Under the pieces are notes generated by a model, which had not been told where the DNA came from, ran no database searches, and saw only the letters and a list, made by a program, of their open reading frames with translations. The position numbers and the translations under genes are program-made. From NCBI RefSeq assembly GCF_900460215.1, contig NZ_UHIA01000002.1, positions 1-64,000 on the forward strand: a DNA stretch of 64,000 nucleotides, in the 5' to 3' direction. Below, piece by piece: positions 23,369 through 31,958 of the stretch. This DNA comes from Suttonella indologenes. GTDB lineage: Bacteria > Pseudomonadota > Gammaproteobacteria > Cardiobacteriales > Cardiobacteriaceae. Numbering within the stretch: position 1 is the stretch's first letter; every line of letters begins with the position of its first letter.

Positions 23369-26116
23369 CTAAGCGGCAAACAGGGAAGGACGCCCCAATA
23401 ATTGCTTGGCCAGGGCCTCGGTGATCGATGCTTCGCTGTCCTCATCCTCCGAGAAGGAATCCAGACCGGTTTCCGGCATTACTCCCATGGTGGAGAGCGC
23501 TGCCTTGATTTTGCGGTTCATCAAATCGAAACACTCTACCTGACTACTCTGCGCATAGCAGGCATAGTAAACCTTGACGGTCTCCTTCTGCCCGATACGC
23601 CAACTGCGGCGCGAGGCCTGCGCCACGGTATAAACGTTATAACCGGTCTGCATGAAATACAGAGTTGGAAATGCCAGTAAGTCCAAACCGGTTTTGACCA
23701 ACTCGGGATTGCAGATCAGCACGTCAATGCCTTGTTCTACCCGTTCGGCAATCCAGTCTTCACGAGCATCACTGCCTACATTGCTGCGTAATACCGACGC
23801 TTTCAGACCTGCATGTTTAAGCAAATTAGCCAATCTTGTTGCTGTATCGTGACCGCCGGTGTAAGTGGTGAATACCATCACCCGGCGTCCGGCTTCGCGT
23901 TCCTCCCGACAGACTTGAATTAAGTCCGCCTCTTTAGGCGTCGGGCTATCAGCATCATAGAGCGATTCCATACTCACTAACACTTGTTCCCGATCGCGGG
24001 GATGACGGATGTCTTCGGCTTTAGCACAGGTTTCCGGCCAGCGGAGCAGAGCATTAATGACCACAGAAGTCAGCGAATTGTCCCGCTTGGCCAAGGCAGC
24101 ATCCAAATGTCTTCTCAGGGTGTTGCTAAGGCGCAAATATTCCTGTAACTGGTGTCCATCCATGGCAATGCTGCGCGTTTCTTCCTTAAAATCAGGCAAA
24201 ATTCCTTCGCCTAAGTCCGATAGACGCATAAACACCGTATAAGGCAGCACAAAGCGTGCGATCCCTTCGGGTGAAAAGCCCGGGGCTTTTTTACTACGTA
24301 CGCTCATTTTTTTGCCTTTTGCCGTCAGATGCGAGCCTTCATCATTGATCGAAAAAACATCAATCAGACAACCGTAGTTACGCATGAAGCGTTCTTCACT
24401 GGCAGCAAATGAATTATGCCGGTTGGCGGCATAACCTAATGAGGCCATTATGCCGGGCATAGCCCGAAACAGCAGGTAAAACAAGTCGGAGGCATAGCCG
24501 CCCATCAGAGTCCCGGTCAACGGTAAAACCTTTTCAGCCTCATTGCATAAGACTGCCATGGCCTGACCTTGGGCCGAACCGGCATTTTTGTATTCATGCG
24601 CCTCATCCACCAGTACCAGACTGAATGCCTTGCGCGGAAAATAGCGCTTAACATATTCGCTAGGCTGGTAACTTACCATTTTGAGTGCAAACTCCAAGCG
24701 GCCGAGTGCTTTTTCCAGTCGAGTTGCCTGTTTGTCATTGAATACAAATTCACCGTCTGCACGCTGCAGATTGACGAAGTCATAGACATTACCATCCACC
24801 AGTCGGCTGAGATTATCCACTCCGAAAGTGCCGATCAGGCGGTCGCAGGTTACTTTGCCTATTCCGGGCAGCTGCAACAAAAACTTGCGAAGTCTGGATT
24901 CCGCCTGTTCGTCCTCATTGTCTTTATGCCGCATGGTCCAAAGCGGACTTTGGCAATGTTGACAATGTTCGCGCCGATCTGTCGACCAGAGCTCAGCTGC
25001 TATAGGCATTTCCTTGCTGTCGTTCTGCCAGCCACCGCAGTGCGGACAAGCGACAGCAGCATATCTGCCGAGCTGGCGTCGTCCGCTGTGTGGGTCGATA
25101 GAGACAAATCGGTATTCGCGTTTCCAGAATGCTGGACGCCAGTAAAAACCTAGCCGCATCCGTACTCGACCGATGACTAGGTAACGCGGTCTGCCATCCT
25201 TAAAACTACCGTTTTGCAGCCCTTCACGAAAAGCTATCAATTGGTGGATGGCATTGCTGCCGTTGACCACATGTACAATAGCATCGGGTACGGTATCGAG
25301 GATTTCGCGTCGCCATTTGTAAACCAAATGTGGAGGCGAGATGACTAGCACGGGTTTTTGCGAATAACCTTTGAATATCAATGCCGAAACACAGATGCCC
25401 ATCATTGTTTTACCAGTACCCATCTCTCCATTGAGAATGACGGCTGGCAAATCTTTTTCCACTAAGCCAGCATACACTGCGTGAATACGTTCTGCCTGAG
25501 CTGGGAATGGCTGACGCTTAAGACCGGCCAGGACTTTGTCCTGCCAGCTAGCATGACTGCCGTTGTACACTACCGGTGTTTGCTGCTCGATCTGTTCGAG
25601 CAGCGGTTGCCGGAATGCGTCCAGAAAATCACTAAGCGTCATTGCACCGCTTGTATTCGCAGTTGCCGGAGGTACGGTGACTGCGTCGGCCTGAACGTTT
25701 TGTTGAGCATTTCCGTTTAGAGTAGAGCGGTCATTGGGATCATCAGGCCAATCGAGTACGATTTCTCTAGCAAGATGTGCTTGATGGGCATATTCCATCA
25801 AGCCGGCACGGGCTTTGAAATCTAATGTCCGGCATAACATGCCGGTGGATTCCAAGATTTCGTGCAAGCTGACATAGCCCATTTCAGGAAATCCCATTCC
25901 GAGATCACAAAGCCCGAAGGCGATATCTAAATCGTCATCTATTTCGGTAAGGATCCATTGGCAATCCGTGTTAGGCAAATAGAGATGAACTACAGGTTCT
26001 TGATTACCGTCATTGCGAGTTGCATGACGGTAGTTGTCCTGCAAGGTTTGTAGCAGAGGTGGGGGTATGATGGCTTTGACCATCATGGCATATTCATTGA
26101 GAGTAACAGTTTGCAT
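23369..26116 (-). CDS. DUF2958-SNF2-family helicase fusion
   Basis: This is a 915-aa protein. Residues about 10-125 are a DUF2958 domain (WILTEIDDDLDIAFGLCDLG). After a linker comes an SNF2/DEAD-type ATPase: Walker A NGEMGTGKTMMG (229-240), a four-cysteine zinc site (CPHCGGW...HCQHCQSPLW), LVLVDEAHEYKN as Walker B, LPLTGTLMGG as motif III, and the C-terminal lobe with VMVFTTYTGGHDTATRL and QASRRSWRIGQKETVKVYY, which carries the arginine finger. It is probably a DNA translocase acting on the element or on invading DNA; function is inferred. It has its own promoter and long leader. Confidence 0.85.
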   Translation of the reverse strand: MQTVTLNEYAMMVKAIIPPPLLQTLQDNYRHATRNDGNQEPVVHLYLPNTDCQWILTEIDDDLDIAFGLCDLGMGFPEMGYVSLHEILESTGMLCRTLDFKARAGLMEYAHQAHLAREIVLDWPDDPNDRSTLNGNAQQNVQADAVTVPPATANTSGAMTLSDFLDAFRQPLLEQIEQQTPVVYNGSHASWQDKVLAGLKRQPFPAQAERIHAVYAGLVEKDLPAVILNGEMGTGKTMMGICVSALIFKGYSQKPVLVISPPHLVYKWRREILDTVPDAIVHVVNGSNAIHQLIAFREGLQNGSFKDGRPRYLVIGRVRMRLGFYWRPAFWKREYRFVSIDPHSGRRQLGRYAAVACPHCGGWQNDSKEMPIAAELWSTDRREHCQHCQSPLWTMRHKDNEDEQAESRLRKFLLQLPGIGKVTCDRLIGTFGVDNLSRLVDGNVYDFVNLQRADGEFVFNDKQATRLEKALGRLEFALKMVSYQPSEYVKRYFPRKAFSLVLVDEAHEYKNAGSAQGQAMAVLCNEAEKVLPLTGTLMGGYASDLFYLLFRAMPGIMASLGYAANRHNSFAASEERFMRNYGCLIDVFSINDEGSHLTAKGKKMSVRSKKAPGFSPEGIARFVLPYTVFMRLSDLGEGILPDFKEETRSIAMDGHQLQEYLRLSNTLRRHLDAALAKRDNSLTSVVINALLRWPETCAKAEDIRHPRDREQVLVSMESLYDADSPTPKEADLIQVCREEREAGRRVMVFTTYTGGHDTATRLANLLKHAGLKASVLRSNVGSDAREDWIAERVEQGIDVLICNPELVKTGLDLLAFPTLYFMQTGYNVYTVAQASRRSWRIGQKETVKVYYACYAQSSQVECFDLMNRKIKAALSTMGVMPETGLDSFSEDEDSEASITEALAKQLLGRPSLFAA

Positions 26117-26328
26117 GGTGTTCTCCTAATCAAACAAAAAAATAAGGGGAACACCGCCACAGGGGAGGAGTCCCCTATGGGTAGATACGGCGCTTTTGCC
26201 GAGTGATTGAATGCACCGCCGGTCGAAACCGTGCAGGAATACTGCGGCTTTCGCATCATTAAGATGCTTATATGTCCTGCTTGCGTTTAACCTTCGCCAA
26301 GGCGCGCTTAAAGTCCGCCGACTATCCA
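26117..26328 (-). promoter_or_regulatory. Long structured leader RNA, copy F (SNF2 gene)
   Basis: P1 AGUC-GGCG-GACU is at 26312-26323; then CCUU-GGCG-AAGG (P2); P3 GCAGGA/UCCUGC (26233-26280) encloses GCAUC-UUAAU-GAUGC, with AUAA and GAAAG in the internal loop. The 3' switch has AGGGGA-CUCC-UCCCCU, then GUGUUCCCC with a run of seven T, and GGUGUUC can pair with GAACACC beside the AGGA ribosome core. Confidence 0.75.
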
Positions 26329-26332
26329 AAAA

Positions 26333-26360
26333 ATTCTAGCAAAAAAATATATTGTTGCAA
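26333..26360 (-). promoter_or_regulatory. Promoter of leader F
   Basis: TTGCAA and TAGAAT separated by 16 bp on the minus strand. The -10 box lies the same short distance from P1 as in the other leaders. Confidence 0.65.
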
Positions 26361-26391
26361 AGAGATGCTAGGAGCTAGTACTTGCTGTAGA

Positions 26392-26425
26392 AAACCTGCA
26401 GGGGAGGATATCCTCTGCAGGTTTG
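26392..26425 (-). terminator. Terminator-like palindrome behind the DUF29 gene
   Basis: AAACCTGCAG...CTGCAGGTTT with an inner GGA/TCC, about 70 bases past the DUF29 stop. The following T-run is short, so termination strength is uncertain. Confidence 0.45.
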
Positions 26426-26494
26426 GAATGCTGTCGATAAGCAGTAGCTATAAAGATACCATATGGCATCTTGTGAAGATTTGCGTGCTTTTTC

Positions 26495-27004
26495 TTAAAC
26501 CATGGAATCGGGATACCAGTCCTGATCAAGGATTTGTTCCTTGCTCCACGGCATTTCTTCCGGAAAAACTGAGTAATTGATACCGGTTTCAGAAGCAGCA
26601 TCGACTTTGGCATCTGCCCATACGGAAATCCAAAACTCTAGTTCAGGATCCTCCATTTTCTTTTTCAGACTAGGCATTTGTCTAAACAATCGAGCAATTT
26701 TATTGCGCTGATTGATAATTGTTGCCTCCCAACTGCGACTGTTGCCGCGCATGGCCGGCTGCCATGCCCATTTGATGAGATGTGCCAACAATACCGCCAT
26801 TCGGCTTTCCAGCTCACGGACTTCACTCTTTCCCATGCTGATTACCTCATCAACAAGATGCTCGATGTCGAGCATGTCAAAATTGCGGTTTTGCAGGTGT
26901 TTGGCCTGCTCTTCCGTCCATAGCAGGAAATCCTGCTCATATTTGGTGGCCATGGAGCCTCCTAGTAAGTGTATGACCCGATCGGGTGGTTGTTCATGAA
27001 TCAT
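26495..27004 (-). CDS. DUF29-family protein
   Basis: The core YEQDFLLWTEEQAKHL, then MGKSEVRELESRMAVLLAHLIKW and SRSWEATIINQR, is the DUF29 signature, a family of unknown function common on mobile elements and in cyanobacteria. The ATG at 27004 sits behind the leader ribosome site (CAGGAGAA). A second in-frame ATG at 26953 (MATKYEQDF) has its own AGGAGG and matches the usual family start, so the first 17 residues could be an extension. It has its own promoter and leader. Confidence 0.82.
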   Translation of the reverse strand: MIHEQPPDRVIHLLGGSMATKYEQDFLLWTEEQAKHLQNRNFDMLDIEHLVDEVISMGKSEVRELESRMAVLLAHLIKWAWQPAMRGNSRSWEATIINQRNKIARLFRQMPSLKKKMEDPELEFWISVWADAKVDAASETGINYSVFPEEMPWSKEQILDQDWYPDSMV

Positions 27005-27233
27005 AACTTCTCCTGTGTTATGCAGGAGAACAGCCCAAGCAGGGATGATCCTCTGCGGGTAAGTGAGAAATATCGCTAGTACATTTCCATCGCGATACTG
27101 ACCGTAAAACCGCATACCGCCATAGCGATATTGATGGATTCCGGCGGCTTTCACACGATAAATCGTGTTTATCAGCTTCCATCTTGATGTCTAAGCCGAC
27201 ATCATGGCTACGTTTTGAGTCCGCCGACTATCA
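27005..27233 (-). promoter_or_regulatory. Long structured leader RNA, copy G (DUF29 gene)
   Basis: P1 AGUC-GGCG-GACU is at 27218-27229; P2 GAUGUC-GGCUUA-GACAUC at 27186-27203; P3 GAUGGA/UCCAUC at 27133-27183, enclosing ACACGA-UUUA-UCGUGU, with AUAA and GAAAGCCGCCGGAA in the internal loop. At the 3' end UUCUCCUG pairs perfectly with CAGGAGAA, the ribosome site, across a 7-base loop. Confidence 0.75.
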
Positions 27234-27238
27234 ATATA

Positions 27239-27267
27239 AATATATCCATACCTGAAATAACAGTCAA
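27239..27267 (-). promoter_or_regulatory. Promoter of leader G
   Basis: TTGACT and TATATT with 17-bp spacing on the minus strand. Transcription would start a few bases before P1. Confidence 0.7.
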
Positions 27268-27312
27268 TAAAACATAATAAAACCGGCGATAAGCCGGTTT
27301 TATTATGTTTTG
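27268..27312. terminator. Long perfect hairpin, probable terminator
   Basis: AACATAATAAAACCGGC-GATAA-GCCGGTTTTATTATGTT, flanked by A-rich and T-rich ends, so it can terminate transcription in either direction. It lies directly upstream of promoter G and insulates it. Confidence 0.65.
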
Positions 27313-27427
27313 GGATGATATTTGAAGCCTCCATATTAATCTTGAAACGAAACATGCAAAAGTCATCTTGGGAACTCCTGCTGTGAAAATTGAGGCTTAC
27401 AGAGTTATCTAGGATAATCCTCAGTAT

Positions 27428-27955
27428 TTACCGAAGAGTTACAGCTATCGCAATATCAAAGATATGTTGCGGATAATGCAGTAACAACGAATGAGGCAAA
27501 GTTATCACGCGATCTACGCTGGTATCGTTGACGTTTGCACAATACCAATTCAAACAATCATCACTGGTGCTACCGATGAGAACAACTTTCCCATCCGCAA
27601 GCATATGCCCCGACCGATTGTCCTGTAAAGGGCGTATTCCCCATACAAAGGACTGTGCGATGAAATGTCGGTGAAAATCATCCGGATCGTCTAAATCGTC
27701 ATATTCAGGGATCGTAATGACTTCCTGCGGGATGAGTTCATGCGTATTGTCGTTATACAGAAATCTTACCATACCAGGCTGATTGTCAATGCCCACGGTG
27801 AAGTATGTACTGTATAGCGAATCGCTACTTAAGCAGTCCACCAAGGTAAACCCGACTGATTCAAACATTGCGGAAAGTTGCGAATACTCTTGTAAGCAGA
27901 TTACTTGACCCGAAAATAGGTCTGTCAGTTTTTGTAAACAAAGGGTGTTATTCAT
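27428..27955 (-). CDS. Hypothetical acidic ICE protein
   Basis: The ATG at 27955 (MNNTLCLQKLTDLF) has TTGGAGAA ahead. The 175-aa acidic protein has an Asp-rich stretch (PEYDDLDDPDDFHRHF) and no membrane segment. No family was recognised. It has its own leader; the bases upstream of that leader look like a decayed version of the long structured domain (AUGUCGGCUAAUGG). Confidence 0.6.
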   Translation of the reverse strand: MNNTLCLQKLTDLFSGQVICLQEYSQLSAMFESVGFTLVDCLSSDSLYSTYFTVGIDNQPGMVRFLYNDNTHELIPQEVITIPEYDDLDDPDDFHRHFIAQSFVWGIRPLQDNRSGHMLADGKVVLIGSTSDDCLNWYCANVNDTSVDRVITLPHSLLLHYPQHIFDIAIAVTLR

Positions 27956-28018
27956 GAGATTCTCCAATAAAAAATAACGGAGAACCTCCACGGGGAGATT
28001 CCCCGTGGTGGGTGGGAA
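27956..28018 (-). promoter_or_regulatory. Switch-type leader of the 27428-27955 gene
   Basis: CCACGGGGA-ATC-TCCCCGTGG is a perfect 9-bp hairpin. It is followed by GGTTCTCC, a T-run, and GGAGAA; TTCTCC pairs with the ribosome site GGAGAA. Confidence 0.6.
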
Positions 28019-28232
28019 AAACTGCCCCTATCGGGACAGAGATGGCTTCAGAAATATAGCTAGGCATTAACATCAAAGCCCAAAGGCTTATGCATACGAT
28101 GGAAACTTCCGAAATGGACCATTAGCCGACATAGTGGCAACAGTTGGGCCGGAAAGCGCATCATTTGGGTCGATATTGGCTAAGTATATTGATAGATCTA
28201 AATATTTAGCAGATCTGGTGATGGCAGATTAT

Positions 28233-28258
28233 ATTTAGAAGAGGTTTCCTCTTCTAAA
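28233..28258 (-). terminator. Terminator behind the 28286-28564 gene
   Basis: TTTAGAAGAGG-AAA-CCTCTTCTAAA on the minus strand, about 28 bases beyond the stop. An 11-bp stem with AT-rich flank. Confidence 0.55.
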
Positions 28259-28285
28259 ACTCGAAACAAACGTTGGCAAAATTGT

Positions 28286-28564
28286 TTAAAGCTTTGCAGC
28301 GTTGAGAATAATCTGTTCTTCATCAGTGAGCGTATATGGCGGTACCTGCGGTTTACCATTACAGTTGATAAGTTGAACAGGCTCATTTAATGCCGCTTTA
28401 GCAGCGAGGAAGCGAGACATATCGTCATCTTCTTCCAGCCAAGCAGTATTTTCATAACGATAGGAAAAGGGTGTAATATTTCCGGCGATTCCCAGACGGA
28501 ATAACTCTTCCATACTCACTTCCAACCAGCCATGAGAAGGATTGCTGTAAAAAATATATTGCAT
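28286..28564 (-). CDS. Small hypothetical ICE protein
   Basis: The ATG at 28564 (MQYIFYSNPSHGWLEVSM) has AAAAAAGGAGA ahead. The 92-aa protein is soluble and acidic in the middle. No family was recognised. It is the last gene of the cluster 31129-to-28286 and is separated from its upstream neighbour by a leader with two competing hairpins. Confidence 0.6.
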   Translation of the reverse strand: MQYIFYSNPSHGWLEVSMEELFRLGIAGNITPFSYRYENTAWLEEDDDMSRFLAAKAALNEPVQLINCNGKPQVPPYTLTDEEQIILNAAKL

Positions 28565-28620
28565 AATGTCTCCTTTTTTATAAATAAGGGAAACGCCCCT
28601 GCGGCGTTTCCCCGCAGGGT
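28565..28620 (-). promoter_or_regulatory. Switch-type leader with two mutually exclusive perfect hairpins
   Basis: On the minus strand CCTGCGG...CCGCAGG (7 bp) and GGGAAACGCC-GCAGG-GGCGTTTCCC (10 bp) share the central bases, so only one can form. The second is followed by TTATTTAT just ahead of AAAAAAGGAGA. Confidence 0.65.
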
Positions 28621-28662
28621 GATAAGCCTGTACAGGCCTAAATTGAGATTGATAGAGTTTGC

Positions 28663-28836
28663 TTAATGCCAATGTTCGTCTTCCCACCAAGGGCGACGGC
28701 GGCGTCGATGCCACATAAACAAGAACAAAACTATGCTGAGGCAGACAATAGTTTTCATACTCAGCGTGTCAGTAATGGTTTCAGCAAGCATCTCTACCCA
28801 AATAGATATGCAGAATAGGGTGGTAAATGATTTCAT
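28663..28836 (-). CDS. 57-aa single-pass membrane protein
   Basis: The ATG at 28836 overlaps the stop of the upstream gene (ATGA) and has GGAGGGAG ahead. The product starts MKSFTTLFCISIW, has a second hydrophobic stretch (KTIVCLSIVLFLFMW) and then a cluster HRRRRRPWWEDEHWH, so the C terminus probably faces the cytoplasm. No family was recognised. The tight coupling supports it as real. Confidence 0.55.
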   Translation of the reverse strand: MKSFTTLFCISIWVEMLAETITDTLSMKTIVCLSIVLFLFMWHRRRRRPWWEDEHWH

Positions 28837-29405
28837 ACCGCTCCCTCCGTTTTACCTAATCGTCCGTTGCGAATCATTGAACGCAATAAGCTCTCATAAT
28901 CCTCTTCGTTGGACAGATCGACTAATTCGGCTGCTAAGCCATGAGAAGCTAGAGTGGCGATCATTCCGGCTTCACGCATTACCGGTAGTAATATTTGTTT
29001 CCAATGCGGTAATAACGCTAGACTCGAGAGATTTTTCACTTCAGCCCATAGACGTTCATTACATACCTTATTGAGATCGAGCAATATGCGTTTTGCTGCG
29101 GCTTCTCGGATGATAATATCTGCAAAAACGATAACATGTAGGCAGTCGCTGCCATAACGGCTATGCTTAGGCATACGGGTCTGTCGTTTGTCCAAATCAC
29201 GTTCAATGCGCATATGCGTATCGCCGATAGTGAGCATACTCAAGCTGCCGGTAGTAACGGCGCCGTAGAATGCCATCATACGGCTAGCTCTCCCCCATAA
29301 AGAGGCAAAGACTATACGATCCGCTTGTATGACCCAGGCATCGCAAAAGATGCCGTCAAAATTAGTAACAGGTAAAACTGTCGCTGTAAGATGTGAATTG
29401 TTCAT
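28833..29405 (-). CDS. Hypothetical ICE protein
   Basis: This 190-aa protein starts MNNSHLTATVLPVTNFDG with AAAAGGAGTAG ahead. It is mixed alpha/beta in appearance with a conserved-looking core (CLHVIVFADIIIREAAAKRIL). No family was recognised. It lies between the DUF6094 methyltransferase and the 57-aa membrane protein and is coupled to the latter. Confidence 0.6.
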   Translation of the reverse strand: MNNSHLTATVLPVTNFDGIFCDAWVIQADRIVFASLWGRASRMMAFYGAVTTGSLSMLTIGDTHMRIERDLDKRQTRMPKHSRYGSDCLHVIVFADIIIREAAAKRILLDLNKVCNERLWAEVKNLSSLALLPHWKQILLPVMREAGMIATLASHGLAAELVDLSNEEDYESLLRSMIRNGRLGKTEGAV

Positions 29406-29463
29406 ATGAACTACTCCTTTTAATGTAATTACAAAGGAGTACCCGCAGGGTACTCCCTGCGGG
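29406..29463 (-). promoter_or_regulatory. Switch-type leader, clearest 1-2-3-4 arrangement
   Basis: On the minus strand CCCGCAGGG-AGTA-CCCTGCGGG (9 bp) competes with GGAGTACCC-TGC-GGGTACTCC (9 bp). TACTCCTTT can pair with AAAGGAGTA, the ribosome site, also 9 bp. Pairing 1:2 leaves strand 3 free to hide the ribosome site; pairing 2:3 frees it or ends transcription. Confidence 0.7.
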
Positions 29464-29483
29464 AAATGGCTCTTAAGGCGCTT

Positions 29484-30554
29484 CTATTTAATGACGATAA
29501 TTTGGCCGTATGCCGGTGAGGATTCCGTCAGATCAATGGCTTTGATGACTGTTTCAAATCGGTCGCGATGCTCTTCGCCGATGACATCGCCGTCATCGTT
29601 TTCGCGCACTTTTACCGTTTTGCGTTTGACAGTACGGCCGCGCACCAGCAGTGTTTGCCGCCCGTTGTCAACCAAGCCCGATACAATACCGGAGCTGATC
29701 AGCAGAACGGTATGCCAGTCGGTCAGATCGTGCAGAGGGCGGATATAGCGTTCATCCGAATTTTGGGTAAATTGAGCTGAAAAATCTCTCCATAAACCCT
29801 TATGTTCGCTGATGAGTTCTGCTATCCCTTCGGCATCCATCTCCAATGATGTCATCCTTAGCTGTTTGGGATTGCCTTCAATGCTGTAATAGTCCGTTAC
29901 ACGCTGCGGCAATGTTGACCATAGCTGTTTGCCGGATAGACAGTTTTGCCATTCGGCCAGCATAGTTTTATCCAATGCCACCAAAGCCCCAGTCTTACGA
30001 CCAATCACTACACATTGATTGAAGCGATTAGTAGCTGCTTCAAATAATCTAAGATCAGTGAAATGACTGAGCAGCCATTTTTGGATTTTTTCCGTTAATT
30101 GCGATTTTGGGATGATATAAATCAGCAATCCTCCGGCGCGCAATGCCGGAAAGAAGCGGCTTAAGAACTGATGTTCCAAACGCTGCGATTTATCGCCTGA
30201 TTCTCGGTCACGCGGCGCGTCGCCGTAAGGTGGATTGAGAAACAGCACATCTACCGATTGAGGCGTTACATGACTGTCCAGCGCGCTGCCTGTGAGCAAT
30301 GCCGTCAATTTTCCCTTGGCCAGACCAGATCTTTCAACATCCAATTCGATGCCGTAACGTTCACTACTGGGATAACGACGTCGATCAGCAAGTGTTGTAA
30401 TAGCGGTAGCACAGCCGCAGCAAGGATCAAGAAATTTAACAGTCTCGGTACTGGGCGCCAATAAATGCGAGATGCCACGCATGGTGGCATCATCAGTTGG
30501 GTAATATCCCATCGCAGCAGCATTGTAAGCTACACTAGGATGTATCAAGCTCAT
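29484..30554 (-). CDS. DUF6094-type SAM-dependent methyltransferase
   Basis: This 356-aa class I methyltransferase has motif I FLDPCCGCATAI, the acidic loop YGIELDVERSG and motif IV FLNPPYGD, the NPPY form used by N6-adenine (DNA or RNA) and glutamine methyltransferases. ICE proteins of this kind are annotated as DUF6094. The substrate is unknown; modification of the element's DNA to avoid restriction is plausible. It overlaps the DUF3275 gene by four bases (ATGA). Confidence 0.75.
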   Translation of the reverse strand: MSLIHPSVAYNAAAMGYYPTDDATMRGISHLLAPSTETVKFLDPCCGCATAITTLADRRRYPSSERYGIELDVERSGLAKGKLTALLTGSALDSHVTPQSVDVLFLNPPYGDAPRDRESGDKSQRLEHQFLSRFFPALRAGGLLIYIIPKSQLTEKIQKWLLSHFTDLRLFEAATNRFNQCVVIGRKTGALVALDKTMLAEWQNCLSGKQLWSTLPQRVTDYYSIEGNPKQLRMTSLEMDAEGIAELISEHKGLWRDFSAQFTQNSDERYIRPLHDLTDWHTVLLISSGIVSGLVDNGRQTLLVRGRTVKRKTVKVRENDDGDVIGEEHRDRFETVIKAIDLTESSPAYGQIIVIK

Positions 30555-31129
30555 GAACGTTCTCCCTGCAAATGCCAGATCTGCGTCAGAGGATCAAAGA
30601 CATAGCCTAATCCCAGTAAAGCCTTACGGCACTCGACGATATTGCTGCGTCCGATAGTAGTATCGATGCGGTAATCATCACCTACAGACCAGTTGCTGCC
30701 GGATTCAAGGAACGACAGCAGCAGCGATACCTGCTCATCGTAGGCATCTTCACTATCCTCTTCGTCTCCGCTATCACGACTGAAGCTATCCGGTACTTCG
30801 CCTTCTTCTTCAATCGGATCCGGGTAATGGGCAACTTCTTCGACCTCATCGTCAAAGTCGTCTAGCTGATAGGCAGAGATTTCAGCCCTGATGCAGGTAC
30901 GTGCCTCCCCAAATGCACGGTATGTGTAGAGGGAGAGCTCGCTGATCTCAAACTGCCCGGTATATTCGCCGGCACTGAGATTTTCCAGCCAGGCGTCTTC
31001 CTTGCTGTCTCGGACAGTAAAAGTACCGATGGCGGTTTCTAAGGTGCCTACCGGGAATTGGCCGAACCGGCCGTTTAGATAAGCCACTTTCAGGCGGCCT
31101 TGTAGTGTAACGGGATCAAAGTTTTCCAT
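30551..31129 (-). CDS. DUF3275-family ICE protein
   Basis: The ATG at 31129 (MENFDPVTLQG) has CTGGAGAA ahead. The N-terminal half (GRLKVAYLNGRFGQFPVGTLETAIGTFTV in pieces, then GEYTGQFEIS) matches DUF3275, found in PFGI-1-like ICEs next to methyltransferases such as the one here. A central acidic linker (EEEDSEDAYDE-like) separates it from a C-terminal domain of about 55 residues. Function is unknown. Confidence 0.7.
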   Translation of the reverse strand: MENFDPVTLQGRLKVAYLNGRFGQFPVGTLETAIGTFTVRDSKEDAWLENLSAGEYTGQFEISELSLYTYRAFGEARTCIRAEISAYQLDDFDDEVEEVAHYPDPIEEEGEVPDSFSRDSGDEEDSEDAYDEQVSLLLSFLESGSNWSVGDDYRIDTTIGRSNIVECRKALLGLGYVFDPLTQIWHLQGERS

Positions 31130-31189
31130 ATAGGTTCTCCAGTGAAAAAACGGAGAACCACCCACAGGAAGATTCCCCGTGGTGGGTAA
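31130..31189 (-). promoter_or_regulatory. Switch-type leader of DUF3275
   Basis: GGTTCTCC and GGAGAACC pair perfectly (8 bp) across a T-rich 11-base loop and cover the ribosome site. Upstream ACCCACCACGGGGAA can pair with TTCCTGTGGGTGGT, and GGGGAA alternatively with TTCTCC. Confidence 0.6.
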
Positions 31190-31238
31190 AATATGCCGTG
31201 AGAGGCACGAGATAAATTTATAGGCTTAACAGCCTATG

Positions 31239-31571
31239 TCATACAGAGACTAATTCTTGCAGAATATCGCTCATCTCAGATATTGAAGCCCAATCTGCCT
31301 TATCGACAAACTCAGCATGACGTTGGCGATAATCTAGCGACTTGAGTTGCATAGATAAGGCCTGACCTTTAATCGTAGGGGTATCAATATCCACTTCTAG
31401 AGCGATACCACGTTTGGTCGAGGTAATAGGGCAAACCAGTATATATCCGGTCTGTTTAGCTAAGATCTGCTTGCTCATCACTAAGGCGGGACGTCGTTTT
31501 TGGATCTCACGACCGACTGATGGATCAAAATCAATGTAAATAATGTCTCCCTGGTCAGGAATATAACTCAT
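31239..31571 (-). CDS. PemK/MazF-family toxin (mRNA endonuclease)
   Basis: The ATG at 31571 overlaps the antitoxin stop (ATGA). The 110-aa protein has the family signature QGDIIYIDFDPSVGREIQKRRPALVMS, which carries the conserved Arg/Pro region, then YILVCPITSTKRG and LKSLDYR. Such toxins cleave mRNA at short motifs and are neutralised by the partner. The pair stabilises the ICE. Confidence 0.88.
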   Translation of the reverse strand: MSYIPDQGDIIYIDFDPSVGREIQKRRPALVMSKQILAKQTGYILVCPITSTKRGIALEVDIDTPTIKGQALSMQLKSLDYRQRHAEFVDKADWASISEMSDILQELVSV

Positions 31572-31825
31572 AGGATCTCCTCCCCGACCGGCCGCATACT
31601 CATCCAATCCCGGTCTTCTTCGGTATTGAACATTTCGGGATTAACACCTTCCAACAACTCTTCAAGTGTTTTGCGTCGTACTTTTTGAGGCTGCAAAACT
31701 AATTTTCCGTCCTCAAACAGAACATTTAATTTGTCGCCGACGCCGGCGCCTAACTGTTCCAGCAGGGTTTTTGGTAGGGAAATGATATTAGCATTACCGC
31801 TTTTACGGATGACAACTTCAGTCAT
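31568..31825 (-). CDS. AbrB/MazE-type antitoxin
   Basis: The ATG at 31825 (MTEVVIRKSGNANIISLPK) has CAGGAGA ahead. The 85-aa protein has an N-terminal SpoVT/AbrB swapped-hairpin DNA-binding domain (LPKTLLEQLGAGVGDKLNV) and a C-terminal toxin-binding tail (EELLEGVNPEMF). Unlike its neighbours it has no switch-type leader. Confidence 0.85.
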   Translation of the reverse strand: MTEVVIRKSGNANIISLPKTLLEQLGAGVGDKLNVLFEDGKLVLQPQKVRRKTLEELLEGVNPEMFNTEEDRDWMSMRPVGEEIL

Positions 31826-31836
31826 AGGATAATCTC

Positions 31837-31864
31837 CTGTTATGGGTTTTACTAAAGTATAACT
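31837..31864. promoter_or_regulatory. Operator-like inverted repeat in the toxin-antitoxin promoter
   Basis: TACTAAA and TTTAGTA form an inverted repeat around TATACT, a good -10 box, just upstream of the antitoxin start. This is where the antitoxin or the toxin-antitoxin complex would repress its own operon. Confidence 0.5.
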
Positions 31865-31899
31865 CATTTTAGTATTACATCCTTAATTAAAGAATAGGT

Positions 31900-31940
31900 A
31901 AAAGAAAGTGCCGCGACGGATAACTCCGTCGCGACTATAT
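31900..31940 (-). terminator. Terminator behind DUF2958 copy 2
   Basis: CGCGACGGA-GTTA-TCCGTCGCG then GCACTTTCTTTT on the minus strand, just past the DUF2958 stop. A closely related GTCGCGACGAA hairpin recurs inside leader K near 32735. Confidence 0.6.
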
Positions 31941-31958
31941 TTGAAACCGATGATATGC

